DNA of 64,000 nt. Source: Microvelia longipes (taxonomy: Eukaryota > Arthropoda > Insecta > Hemiptera > Veliidae). The notes beneath the pieces are model-generated. The model did no database searches. It was given only the letters and a program-made list of their open reading frames with translations, and was not told the DNA's origin. Below, piece by piece: positions 1-10,829 of this stretch (its first letter is position 1; each line of letters opens with the position of its first letter). The translations under genes were made by a program, and so were the position numbers. The stretch lies in contig JACMZG010001911.1 of assembly GCA_018340805.1 (NCBI GenBank), positions 58,041,617 to 58,105,616 on the forward strand. Direction: 5' to 3'.

Positions 1-830
1 CATATCGTTATCAGTATTAGTTCGGTTTTTATGAATGAGTTGCATATGTTTTTTAAATTATAACAAAAATCAAAAATAATGTTAAAAATAAGTATACTAA
101 GTTACGTTTCAATATGGCTAGTATTCAATTTTTTTTTTCAATTCAAAAAAGTCTTTATTTCCAAAATTAACTAACACATAGAAATAGTTGACAATATAAT
201 ACAAACATATATTTTTACATCAGTAAAACAAAATAAAAAAAGTAAAAATTTGGAACCCACAAAGCCGAGTGGCCCAGAGTGTGGGGACTCCGAAAAAATA
301 GTACAAAACAATATATTCAAAAGAGATTAATCTACAGTTAGCAAAATATAATAATAAAAATTAAAATAAATCAAGATATATAAAAATTATTAAAAACAGT
401 TACAAAAAAGAAATATACAATTTTTTTTTAATTATACATAAACTATACTATAACATAAAAACGTTTCATAAAAAGAGATAGTATATCTCAGATAGTATAT
501 CATAGATATAGTATATCTATGATTTTTGTTGAATCTCTAATTTTAAGTTGTATTTCCTAGGATAAGTGACCGCTAGGAATACTACAGATGTTTTTACTGT
601 CTTGAGGTTGAGCAAAGCGAGTATGAATACGTACTGCTGTATAAATTAGATAATTTCCATATGCTGAAGACTAGCGAAACGAGACAAAAGGGTTGAGGAT
701 TAGGCGAAGCATCATCCAAGGTGGCACCTCACCAGTTCATCCGAGGTGGCACCTCACCAGTTCATAGGTACCTTGTACCCATTTATTTTGTATGTACTTA
801 AATAATAATTTTGTTATTCTTGTGTTGTAG
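1..830. other. Apc intron, left edge of window
   Basis: Non-coding, AT-rich sequence upstream of the first visible Apc exon. Read on the - strand, about 130-300 looks like the 3' end of a non-LTR retrotransposon: a stretch ending in AATAAAG followed by a T-run on the + strand. I see no ORF in it, so this is weak. Positions 718-766 contain two direct copies of a 25-bp unit that includes GGTGGCACCTCACC. Confidence 0.4.
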
Positions 831-931
831 TCGAATGAACAGCGGTATTCTGTCTCCGAGTGATCTGCCTGATTCCCCAAGCCAGACCATTCCTCCCAGC
901 CCTAGGTCTTCCCAGCCTCCTCCTATACAAG
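831..931 (+). CDS. Apc: Apc, exon a (first visible; SPSDLPDSP motif)
   Basis: Apc is the scaffold of the beta-catenin destruction complex; it binds beta-catenin and Axin in the cytoplasm and microtubules through its C-terminus. The gene continues upstream of this window, so the oligomerisation, armadillo and 15-residue repeat regions are not seen. The exon lies between a TTGTAG acceptor and a GTAATT donor. Its first base completes a codon, and residues 1-33 of the visible protein follow. They include SGILSPSDLPDSPSQTIPP, which matches from memory a conserved segment after the second 20-residue repeat of vertebrate APC (inhibitory-domain region). The 16 exons sum to 2536 nt and stay in one frame to the stop codon. 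Confidence 0.93.
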
Positions 932-971
932 GTAATTGTAATATATTTGCAACTTTTTATAATTTTGTGTA

Positions 972-1700
972 GTGGGTCTCGGTGGTGTATTGGTTAGCAC
1001 GTGCGCCTGCCACCCAGACAGTCCGGGTTCAATCGGTCGAAGCCTCTAGGATTTTTATGCAAAGGATGGAAATCCTTTCATGTGCCGTCCTTCTGAAGAA
1101 ACGTTAAGCCGGTGGTTACGAGTCTGTGCGATGTGATATACTCGTAAAAGATCCCTAACCCTAAGTAAACTTGGGTTAAAGCAAAATTTAGTCAGGACCT
1201 CTCGGATGGAAACCTCAATATCCTTTGAATAGGACATTAAACCAGTAGTATTGAGCCTGTGCGATGTGTTGTACTCTTAATAGATCCCTAACCCTAAATT
1301 AACCTAAGTGGGAAAAATGTAGGAGCCTCAATAGTAGTTTATATTGAATATAAACATATTTTTGCCTTAAGATTACAAGAGCATGAAAGTTTTGTCCGGC
1401 GGCAGCGGTGCACATGTTGTTTAGAGTGAAAGCTATAGAAACTTATAGTAGAGTCATTGCTGTTCTGTGGATTAGACACAAAATCCCTGCACTAGGACTT
1501 AAAAAGTGGAACACTATCTTCTATCTAAGGGAGTTAGCAAAAAGAGCCTAACAGTGTGGCCTATTTGCTTGGTGATCTATCACCTCTCCATAATTGCTAT
1601 CATTACCATTTTATGTGATAGGGTAAAGCTGGTTGGATAAGACTTTGCTGAACCAGTCAAATTTTACTAAATTTGTCAAATATTCCCTGAGTTTTAGTGG
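972..1700 (+). mobile_element. tRNA-derived SINE, copy 1 (complete-looking)
   Basis: The head at 973-1037 is tRNA-like, with an A-box-like GGTGTATTGGTTAGCACG and a B box GGGTTCAATC. The loop CTGCCAC would give anticodon GCC, so a Gly-type origin is likely. The body has two related segments (about 1085-1200 and 1210-1330), each with a GTGCGATGTG...TAGATCCCTAACCCTAA-like stretch. The 3' part (about 1480-1620) recurs at 3880-3990 and 16590-16730. The acceptor stem does not pair, so it is not a functional tRNA. It sits 40 bp behind the exon a donor. Confidence 0.7.
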
Positions 1701-1758
1701 GGTCAGAAGGGTTGCTTATTTTGTGGCTTTGGATCCCTAAACATAGGGTAGTTATATG

Positions 1759-1826
1759 ATATATATATATATATATATAATATATAATATATATAGATTA
1801 TATATATATATCTATATATATATATA

Positions 1827-1869
<43 letters not shown>

Positions 1870-1890
1870 TATATATATATATATTATATA
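1759..1890. repeat. (TA)n microsatellite
   Basis: AT dinucleotide array with interruptions, ending about 60 bp upstream of Apc exon b. Confidence 0.95.
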
Positions 1891-1950
1891 TTGTATGTGT
1901 GGTATGCATATTTTCATTGTTAAATTATACTTTTTTCTTGTTTGTTATAG

Positions 1951-2108
1951 TGAAATTAACTGAGGCGGGAGAGAAGCGAGGAGAGGGAGTGGGGGGAGTC
2001 TTTGATGATACTGTTCATAATTTCAAAGAAGAAGACACTCCTGTTCAATTCTCTACTGCCACCAGCCTCAGTGATCTCACTATACTCAGTGATGATAATA
2101 ACATACTG
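1951..2108 (+). CDS. Apc: Apc, exon b (20-residue repeat 1)
   Basis: Acceptor TTGTTATAG and donor GTAAGA. Residues 34-86. Residues 58-79 form the first visible 20-residue beta-catenin-binding repeat, with core EDTPVQFSTATSLSDLTIL. This closely resembles the vertebrate repeat of the form EGTPINFSTATSLSDLT. The E-D-T-P, F-S and S-L-S-D-L positions are all present, including serines used by CK1 and GSK3 in known family members. The exon ends in phase 0. Confidence 0.95.
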
Positions 2109-2319
2109 GTAAGATATGCAATATTTATTTCTCTTTATCTACTGCCATAGGAAGTATTAAACATAGTCATCCGTTTTAGGCGATTGTTTATGCTCTCAGT
2201 GGTATTCATCATGGTGTATGTCTGTCTGTCTGTAGTAATAGTAAGCATGGGTCCGAAGCTGTTTGAAAAAAAGAAGGTTCACTATAATAAACTGCATAGG
2301 CTTCCCCAGTTATTGTCAT
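2109..2319. other. Apc intron, no recognised content
   Basis: Intron sequence after exon b; I see nothing beyond a short TGTCTGTCTGTCTG run near 2220. Confidence 0.5.
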
Positions 2320-2830
2320 GAAGATTTAGAGTCTTCCGGTCTTGACCACGTCAATGTAGATGAAGAATCCAATGTTTCGCTTCCACTGTGGGAGGCATCT
2401 TCAGGTATGTAGGACATCATGGATAGAAACACAATGCTCTACAAAACTGAACTGAATATGGAGACTATGCAGGCCCTATTTATACCTGTCTCTGACCTTG
2501 TCTTCGAGGAAAAAGATTATAGCCACGAGAAGGGATAATAGGGTTCGACAGTCCAGTATGACGTAATCAATTACATCATACTGGATGATGTAATTGATTA
2601 CGTCATACTGGACTGTCGAACCCTATTATCCCTTCTCGTGGCTATAATCTTTTTCCTCGAAGACAAGGTCAGAGACAGGTATAAATAGGGCGTCCATCTT
2701 CAGTTGTAGAGCATTATATTTCTATCCATGATGTCCTACATCCCTGAAGATGCCTCCCACAGTGGAAGCGAAACATCAGATTCTTCATCTACATTGACGC
2801 GGACAACACCGGAAGACCTAAATCTTCAAG
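2320..2830. repeat. Spacerless foldback element with hammerhead-like arms
   Basis: Two arms of about 255 bp are inverted around a centre near 2577-2585, with a shorter near-perfect palindrome at the centre. Each arm carries CTGAAGA, a stem-forming segment, then GAAAC: + strand 2744-2774 and - strand 2374-2404. That layout is familiar from the terminal repeats of PLE retroelements. No ORF is present. The arms differ by indels near 2420-2480. Confidence 0.8.
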
Positions 2831-3463
2831 GTTCACCGTACTTAAGTTCAGTAAATATTTATTTCTGAACATGTTTCACATAGCATATCATGTCCTTCTT
2901 TTATTTCGCTGCTAAGTGAAGCAAATGAAAGTAAACAAAGCAAGGGGTTAAATTAAATTATACAAACAACTTTTGATTTTTGGAATGCTCGATCGAAACC
3001 TCGAGCATTTTTGGATTACTCGAAAGAGGACGCCCAAAACCTTAAACAATCTAATGACAGTTTTGATCAGTTGAAAAAATAAAAAATATATTAAAATAAC
3101 TGCCATGAAAAAGGAGTTACAACCATAGAGATATATTACTAGTGGCAAAATACCGTGCCTCAATACTTTGAGACCCCTCAATCTGTTTTGGGCTCTCAGA
3201 GGCTCTGTGTAACCTCAATGAAACCTCCTCTGAGAGTGAATTAAGTTTATAATAACAAATAAATAAATAAATTTATTTGCTTAAAGCCTTTTTAAGGTAT
3301 ACGAAAGTCAAAAAAATATTAAACTAAGAGCTGACTATCGTCCTAAAATTGATACTCACCCATACTGCAACTTTTTGGTTCATTCCCTTTGTATTCCATT
3401 CCATTGTGATTTCCCATGTGTATGAAGTTTTTAAATCACAATGATGTGATTGTTTGATGTTAG

Positions 3464-3567
3464 GATGTAGGAGGAGAGAGGAAGGAAGGAGAATTACCTG
3501 TTGTTTCTGAGGAGGAGGATGAAGATGTCCTCGCCAACTGCATCAAAGTTGGCATGCAGGATAACAG
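3464..3567 (+). CDS. Apc: Apc, exon c (degenerate SAMP module 1)
   Basis: Acceptor GATGTTAG and donor GTACAA. Residues 87-120 plus two bases of a split Arg codon. The segment SEEEDEDVLANCIKVGMQ (101-118) has the acidic lead-in and Cys-Ile of a SAMP repeat, but VGMQ stands where SAMP is expected. The Ser and Ala are lost, so Axin binding through this copy is doubtful. Confidence 0.88.
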
Positions 3568-3572
3568 GTACA

Positions 3573-4030
3573 ATTAAAACCGGTGGTCTCGAGCCTGTGC
3601 GTTGCCAGGTACTCGTTAAAGATCCCTTACCCTAAATAAAAATGGGTATAGGCAAAATTTAGGACCCTCATAGTAGATTCATTATAATACTATACTGTTT
3701 CTGCCTTGTAGTTTAAAGTGTGTGGAGGTTTGGTTTAACAGTGAGAGCACGTGTTGTTCCCAGTTTTCACTAGACTATAAGAGTCAGTGAAAATATGTAT
3801 GATTGCTTGAAAAAGCATGAGAGGAACCATCGAAATTCACAGCTCTTCTGTCTAGATTATATGAAATATACCTACACTTGAAATTAAAAGAAGTTGAACA
3901 CTATCTTAGGGAGCTGGCAAAAAGGGCCCAACTACGTGGCCTACTTGCCTGGTAGTTACTACCACTCCTCCCATATTAATACTGCTACTACTATTGTTGG
4001 TCAATAAATTTCTTCTTGAATCCATTATTA
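3573..4030 (+). mobile_element. tRNA-derived SINE, copy 2 (5' truncated)
   Basis: Shares the CCGGTGGT...GTGCG...AGATCCC...CCCTAAATAAA body and the 3' segment (AACACTATCTTAGGGAG near 3898) with the copy at 972-1700, but lacks the tRNA head. It begins only about 5 bp after the exon c splice donor. Confidence 0.65.
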
Positions 4031-4141
4031 GACTTTCTCACCTGCTTTTAAATAATTACATTTACTGTTGATTATTATGATTAATTATTGTAATAAGTAT
4101 TAAGAGCTGGATCCTCATCATTGTTCCTTATTATGTTCAGT

Positions 4142-4948
4142 AATAAAGTAAGGCCACTCTTGAGGAAAAAAATTAATATTCAACTTATATTAAGACTATA
4201 TTTCGCCTTCATTTTGAGGCATAATCATGTCTCATAATTATTTATTTTATTTATTTATTTAAAAAGTTTTACATGTTACCCTAACAGACAATGTCCACAA
4301 GTAGGATACATGGTAAGATAAAAGTTAAATTAATGCAATAAATTAGGATATAAAATTAAAAAACAATACAATTTCAGCTTATAAGTGCAATAAAAACAAT
4401 AACTAACAATTAGGGTTAAAAATATATAAAACATTCTTAAAGTAACATAAGTCAAAATTTAAAACTAGAATTAGGAGGAAAAAGATAGTTTTAGAATTGA
4501 TTTTAAGGATTGGATGGTAGAAAGGTTGGAACTATTAATAGGAAGAGAATTTAACGAGGACACACAACGAACTATAGGACAAATAGAGGACAATTCTTTG
4601 ACATAAAGAAACCTGCCACGGCGGCGACCTTCAGGGAGTATGACGACTTGCTTTTGAACTTGATTATATACATACATAGAATAAATAAATCTAAAGTAAG
4701 CTAATTTAGCTTACTTTAGATTTATTTATTCTATGTAATTATTAGGAGGTATGTTTTTTTAATTTATTGTACTGTGACCTTATTCAATTTGATTCAGCAT
4801 TGTTTAATTCTTAATTAATACTTATTAGTTCCTAATTTTTATTCTTTATACTTACAGACATGATTATGCCTTGAGGAGAAGGGGAAATATAGTCTTAATA
4901 TAACTTGAACATTAGAATTTTTTTCCTCTAGAGTGCCCTTACTTTATT
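4142..4948. mobile_element. TIR/foldback element, about 0.8 kb
   Basis: The ends are inverted repeats. AATAAAGTAAGG plus CACTCTTGAGGAAAAAAATTA near 4142 mirrors the sequence near 4910-4948. The arms run on through a stretch with TATATTAAGACTATATTTCG (4186-4216) mirrored at 4886-4905. Each arm holds a TGATTATGCC...GG-GAAATAT motif of the same general shape as the hammerhead-like motif at 2744. A second short palindrome lies at 4677-4733. The interior has a 68-codon frame on the - strand (4471-4677) that I do not recognise. Confidence 0.65.
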
Positions 4949-5634
4949 ACGTAATAAGTATTATTAGTTTTTTAAAGTTTCATTTGTTTTTACTGTATTT
5001 GTTTTTTGTAAAAATATGTTTATATTATTAATGGTAAAAATAATAATATTATTCAGATTTAGTCTGTGTTACAAGTGTTATGTCTCTTTCTTCATGCTGA
5101 TTTTTAGTTGCGTGACCATGTCCATGTCGAAATTCGTAACGCAAAGAGTTTTCACTAATATGGAGACCAGTCATACAAACAATTTAGTTTTTTTGAGGTA
5201 GTACGTACTTGAGCACTTTATTGGACCGTTTTTAGGATGAGAAGCCAATCATTATTGTTATAGGAGGTTATTTAGTACTTTTCACCTCCGAGGACAATAA
5301 TGAATGTAAAAAAACTCCTAGGACGTAAAAGTAATTCATATGTTGCCGCCATTACTGTAATGTAGCGTGTTCAAAAAAACAATCTGTGTAAAACCCTCAT
5401 GAGGTTTCTTTAAAAACGTTCATTTTGTTTCTGTTTTTGTTCGTAGACTAACTTTTTTTTCGTTTTTAAAAGGTGTTCTAATTGACAATTTTTGTGTGTT
5501 TATTTGTAAAGCTTTTAAATTTTTGAGTAAAAGTGTGAAATTATGGATGAATCCAATGACGACGATAATATGGAGTTAATTGGATGTTTGTTTTTTTTTC
5601 AATTAAGTATATAGCGCAATTTATTTAATGAGTG

Positions 5635-5775
5635 CTACCTCAAAAAAATAGTGTATGCCATCCGGCTGAGAATGTCTTTATGTCTTGGCAATTTTTCCCG
5701 ACTCGCTTCGCTCGCCGGTAAATCTAATTGCCGTGACATAAAGACACACTTCTCAGCCTTATGGCATAAATAACT
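5635..5775. repeat. Short imperfect hairpin element
   Basis: ATGCCATCCGGCTGAGAATG near 5655 is mirrored by a stretch ending GCCTTATGGCATA near 5768. Inner copies of TGTCTTTATGTC and GACATAAAGACA pair as well. It looks like a small palindromic MITE. Positions 4949-5634 otherwise show nothing recognisable. Confidence 0.5.
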
Positions 5776-6168
5776 ATTAAGGTTATTAAACATTTTAATT
5801 AGCTTAAATAACAAAGTCATTAAAAGTTTTTAATTTTTTTCTGTAAAAAAGAATTATGCTTTAATTAAATTATTACTTTTTCTTATTTTTAATGTACCGT
5901 ACATATTTAGAAAAATTAATGTGTATTTCCTAAAGGAATACTGGTTTTGAGATTAGTGATTAGAATTGTTAGATTGGCAGAACTGGTCTCCAGCCAAACA
6001 CCTATGTTATCATTACATTACTGGTGGTACACTCTTTCTATACCAGTATTATTCCAAGTGAATAGTATTATTTGATCTGTTTCTTTTTTGTCTATTCTTC
6101 AGTGTTATATTCTAGAAGGAGCAATATGTGTTGTAATTTGAATTCATTGTTTGTTTGAATGTTATCAG

Positions 6169-6277
6169 GGATAGAGTGGAGTCTGCTGGTCAAGTAAGGA
6201 GGGTAGTCGGAGGTGTACGGTGTGGTATTCCTGTGAAACACAATAAGCAGCAGCCCACTACAAGGCACCATCATATT
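6169..6277 (+). CDS. Apc: Apc, exon d
   Basis: Acceptor TTATCAG and donor GTTAGT (weaker than the others). It completes the split Arg codon and gives residues 122-157, a basic segment with VRRVVGGVRCGIPVKHNKQQ. I know no domain for it. Its main support is phase: 109 nt converts the phase-2 end of exon c to the phase-0 start of exon e. It lies where other Apc proteins have a basic linker after a SAMP repeat. Confidence 0.7.
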
Positions 6278-6335
6278 GTTAGTATTTCCTCTCTCTATTT
6301 TAATTTATAATCAATTTGATCTATAACCTGATCAT

Positions 6336-6511
6336 TTATGCTTTGTGCTTTCCTGATGTCAAGTAGCTGTTGTTCATTTACACTTTTAGCTCTCCTGATG
6401 TCAATTAGCTGTTGTTCATTTACGCTTTGAGCTCTCCTGATGTCAATTAGCTGTTGTTCATTTACGCTTTGCACTCTCCTGATGTCAAGTAGCTGTTGAT
6501 CATTTACGCTT
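6336..6511. repeat. Tandem repeat, about 42-bp unit, 4 copies
   Basis: Direct repeats with the core CTCCTGATGTCAATTAGCTG and a TTGTTCATTTACGC-like tail. Confidence 0.9.
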
Positions 6512-6517
6512 GATCAG

Positions 6518-6588
6518 ACCGGGATTGAACCCGGACTATCTGGGTGAGAGACATACGTGCTAACCAATACACCACTAGGGATCCCCTG
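6518..6588 (-). mobile_element. tRNA-like SINE head fragment
   Basis: Read on the - strand, it has GTGGTGTATTGGTTAGCACG (A-box region) and GGGTTCAATCCCGG (B box and TpsiC arm), closely matching the head of the SINE at 973. The loop region TCTCTCACC suggests a Glu or Gly ancestor. There is no convincing acceptor stem, so I call it a SINE fragment and not a tRNA gene. Confidence 0.6.
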
Positions 6589-6900
6589 GTCTAGACTTAC
6601 TTAAAAGAATTAAGTGCAAACTAACTTTTACTGGAGGAATTATAAAGAAGACCTTAGCCATTCCTAAACTAGTGCTAAAAGCAAATTTTATAGGAGACCT
6701 AAATAGCACCCGTTTTAAAGAGTTTTTAAGGCTTTTACTGTTTGGGACAAATGAAGATGATTCTTAAGGTTTACTCTAATAAAAATTAGGTGATTATTAT
6801 ATTCTGTGAACGAACCAAGGGATTGAAAAGTTTTGAAGATGAGTGCAAATCTGATAAGGTGATAAGAATTCCGAGGTACCCCAAGCCCGATTTTATGATG

Positions 6901-7056
6901 TACATTTTCTTAAGTAGAAAATGTATGACTAGAAATTTATAAAAGAAAAACTTACATTTCTTAAGTAGAAAATGTGTGACTAGAAATTTATCAAAAGAAA
7001 AACTTACATTTTTTAAGTAGAAAATGTGTGACTAGAAATTTATCAAAAGAAAAACA
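6901..7056. repeat. Tandem repeat, about 52-54-bp unit, 3 copies
   Basis: Each unit contains TTAAGTAGAAAATGTGTGAC followed by TAGAAATTTAT; the units start near 6901, 6953 and 7005. Confidence 0.9.
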
Positions 7057-7505
7057 AGTAAAAATATTTAAAATATGATATTGGTATTAAAGTGTTTTTA
7101 TATTTTGTGTAATGAATATTACATTCACACTTTTTATCATTTATTTACTTTTTACACATTTTCTTTGAAATAATATTAAAGCATTAAAAATGAGATGTCC
7201 CCCCCCCCTGTAATTGAACCCATCTCATTTTTACCAAAGAAAAATTGTCTAACTAGATTTTTTTTATAATTTGTAGATTGAACAAAATATTTTTGTTAAA
7301 ACAATAAATATTTTGTTGACATTACATCGTTTTGTAAACCTTTTTTTTTATTAAATCTATTACATAAAACATTATTGTACATGCAGTGTGACTAGACCAG
7401 TCTGTCCTGTAAAAGAGTTTAGTGTTAGACACGCACTGTTAGTCACGGTACTCTTACAAAACTATTCTTTATTCTTTTCTTTTTGTCACCATTGTCAAAT
7501 AGTTT

Positions 7506-7835
7506 TAATCCATTCTCAGTCAGGTTACAGACCACCTGTTGCTATGTAGTTTCTTAAATCTCATTTTTCTGTTTCGATTGAAGTTTTAAATTGTTTAGAC
7601 TTTTCAATCCATCTTTTTGGTTAACCAAATTTTTCATATTGATTAATTAATTTACTAAATAATTTAAATTTAATCCATTCTCAGTCAGGTTACAGACCAC
7701 CTGTTGCTATGTAGTTTCTTAAATCTCATGTTTCTGTTTCGATTGAAGTTTTAAATTGTTTAGACTTTTCAATCCGTCTTTTTGGTTAACCAAATTTTTC
7801 ATATTGATTTATTAATTTACTAATTAATTTAAATT
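7506..7835. repeat. Direct duplication, 165-bp period, 2 copies
   Basis: TAATCCATTCTCAGTCAGG at 7506 recurs at 7671, and similarity runs for the whole period with only a few differences. This suggests a recent local duplication in the Apc intron. Confidence 0.9.
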
Positions 7836-8760
7836 TGTATTTATTTTTATGTTATTGATTTCTGCATTTTTTTAATTCTTATTCTTAAAGTGTTCACTTT
7901 ATTATTTTTGTCTTTTCCTCACTACTCATAGGTATAAGAAAAAGTATTGTTTTTATTGTTGTTTAACTTTTAATTTACACTTAATAATTTATTTAAATTA
8001 TTAATTAATCTTTATTTCTTTATATTCATTAATTACCAACTTGGAATACTGTTATTTATTTATTTAGGGGAACAGACTCTCTTACAAAAAAAAGTTATAC
8101 AATTAAAAATTAAAATTTTAAATTACTTCAAATTGTCCAAACATATTTTTACTTTTCCTTGCCTAAAAATGAAGGTGTAATGAAAGTATTGTGTTGACTT
8201 TTTATTAATTTTAGTTTTTTATTCTGTTTCTTTGTTGTTTATTAAAGATTTTTAATTATTTTTATACTTAAATTTAATTGGTAAACTGTGACATTGCTAA
8301 AAATACCTGCTACAAAGTTAAAATACTTAACAATTTACAAATAAAAATGATGAGTTAGCTAAAATTATACTCTTTTGCACTTATCCTTGTGTACTAACAT
8401 AATTAAATAGAAAAATTATCGTGTTCACATTAAATCCAAAATTTCCCTGATACTGTTTTATTATATTTTTGTTTCTTGGTGAAGTCTGATGAAATTTATA
8501 TTTCTTTTGTTGGTGAAACTTATTGTAAATTTGGTTAAAGAAATAATCATTCTTTGGATCTCGTGGTTGATTAATGTGAAGGAATAACAAAATCAGACAA
8601 TTTGAATTTATTGCAAAAGTGTTCTTGGTTACTTGGTCTTGAAGGTTGGTAATTGAAAAATTTTATGGTATGAAGCTTTGGCTATTTTATGTTGAATATT
8701 TCAGAGACCTCGGACAGGCTGGTGTCTTGAGGTGCTCTTAAGGCACTATTACTTTAATAC

Positions 8761-9673
8761 GACACACGGCTAAAATTAATTGACAGCCCGCCAAAATCTC
8801 AATGCTTTCAACCCTCTTTTTTTAATAAAAAAATCCCTTCTTTTATGTAACAAAAAAAATTCCCTACTCTGGCAACACTGAAAGTCAGATTATGTTTTGA
8901 ATTTTATTATTTGTTTTTATTTGATATCGTATTTTTTATTTTTAAAAATTATTTATTTACTTTTTATTTTTTATTTACTGAAGGAATATTGTTGTATCTT
9001 ATAAATTTCCAACTAAGTGTTGCTTTAAACTTGTTCGGGAAGTATGAATTAAGTGGAGTTAAAGTTGTTAATTACGTAATGCAATTGATCATTATAGTTC
9101 TTCAATAAAAGTTTGACGATTTAAATAAATTGTCAGCTATAATTACTTTTTCCCAAAACAAACTGCTTTTTTGTGTCAAGTTTGTATAATTGAATGCGTA
9201 TTGTTTCATATTATAAAAATAATATGACACAATATGCATTCAAGACTTAAAAAAGTCAAGACTGTAATCTATTGAAAGACATGGCATTTAAAAAATGCTG
9301 TCTTTTGGTTGACAGAGCACTGAACATGCGCTGTACTCAAATAGCAAGAAAAACTTGAAGAATACGTCAATGTCCAAGCGTCAAATATAGACACTCACAT
9401 CATATTACAACTCTGCAATAATTGTATGAATTGAACAGATTGGAATGAAACGAAACGAAATCAAACACATCAATGAGCACAATAAAAGCGAAGCGAGGTT
9501 ACAAATATTTACAACCAGTGTGGCCTTTTTATGATTTTATTTACGAAAAAGGTATTTTTTTATACCGAGGTTGGCATGAGGTAGAGGGGAAAAGAGCGGG
9601 GTCGGTCTGAACCAATCGAATTCTTTCCCTCACAGATTTTTGGCCCGCTGTCAATTTATTTTAGCCGTGTGTC
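8761..9673. mobile_element. TIR DNA element, about 0.9 kb, non-autonomous
   Basis: The left end GACACACGGCTAAAATTAAT is mirrored by a right end closing in TTTTAGCCGTGTGTC. The TIR is about 35 bp with few mismatches. ATAC lies directly outside both ends and may be the target duplication. A hairpin of ATTGAATGCGTATTGTTTCA with its mirror is centred near 9215. I see no transposase frame; a 65-codon ORF at 8911-9108 is low-complexity. Confidence 0.75.
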
Positions 9674-9781
9674 ATACTATAATACATAAGAAATACTTTG
9701 GTAAAAATATTATACATTAATAATAATATAAATTTATTATATTATTATTAATGTAGTAAATTAAAAATAGTCATACTATAC

Positions 9782-9984
<203 letters not shown>

Positions 9985-9999
9985 GTATATAATGTTATA

Positions 10000-10135
10000 A
10001 AAATTGAAAAAAAAATTGTGTTGTAACCTCGGCTGACAGCCTATGGCTAAGCCTAAATTTATATATTTTAATTGTAAAAATAATGTAAATATGTTAGCAA
10101 TAAATATTTTTTCTATTCTATTCTATTCTATATTA
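10000..10135 (+). mobile_element. LINE 3' end (CR1-like) with (TTCTA)n tail
   Basis: About 110 bp containing AACCTCGGCTGACAGCC and GCAATAAATATT, ending in a TTCTATTCTATTCTATTCTA tail. Short pentamer tails behind an AATAAA-type 3' UTR are typical of 5'-truncated CR1-group LINE copies. No coding sequence remains. Confidence 0.5.
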
Positions 10136-10614
10136 TTATTATTTACGTGAGTAAGTGATATGATGTACAATGCTAATTTGGCAACACTGGTTTCTGTCTG
10201 GGCTAGAAATACAGCCCGGTTTTAGGGTTCAGGGTACCTTGGACTTTCCTCATCCAATTAGATTTGCTACACTCTTAGAATAATACAATATATAGAAGGA
10301 AGATTTATTAACTCACAATAATGACCCCACAAACATTTCAAAAAATCACAAATCTTCATAAATTGTTTAGATTGGACTGCAATTTTTTACACATGCACTA
10401 CCTATGTATGGTTAACAAAAAATTTCAGGTTTTGGTTCGATTGACAGAAATGAAATATTTGGATGTAAAATTTTCATTATTGATAACTTCATTGTTTTAA
10501 AACTAACATTACTTCCGAATGTCAACATTAAGTACTGATGTTCGACATAACATGGGTAATATTGACTCTCACAAAACAATTGATAAACTAACCATTGTGA
10601 ATGCCTTGTTACAG

Positions 10615-10770
10615 AACGAAGAGAGGCCGGTAGAGTTCTGCACAGAGGACACTCCTGCCAGTCTATCTCATGCCACATCTCACAGTGAGTTGTCTCTTCT
10701 AGATCACTCTGCCTCTGATGATGATCATGATAATGTTTTACAGCAGTGTATTCAGTCAGCTATGCCCCAG
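10615..10770 (+). CDS. Apc: Apc, exon e (20-residue repeat 2 and intact SAMP)
   Basis: Acceptor TTGTTACAG and donor GTACTT. Residues 158-209. A second 20-residue repeat lies at 165-187 (FCTEDTPASLSHATSHSELS). An acidic DDDHD stretch leads to VLQQCIQSAMPQ, with SAMP at 205-208. This is the only complete SAMP motif in the visible protein, hence the best candidate for Axin recruitment. The exon is phase 0 at both ends (52 codons), so a whole beta-catenin/Axin module is encoded in one skippable exon. Confidence 0.96.
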
Positions 10771-10829
10771 GTACTTCTACTTCTTCTAAATATAAATTTA
10801 TTAATAGTTAGCCAATGACAATGATTTTA

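Noticed and set aside
973..1037. Functional tRNA genes at 973-1037, 6518-6588 and 11752-11822
   Set aside because: A and B boxes are present, but acceptor or anticodon stems do not pair and SINE bodies follow; these are SINE heads.
1155..1300. Telomere-like CCCTAACCCTAA stretches
   Set aside because: Only two short units, inside the SINE body and repeated in its other copies; not an interstitial telomere.
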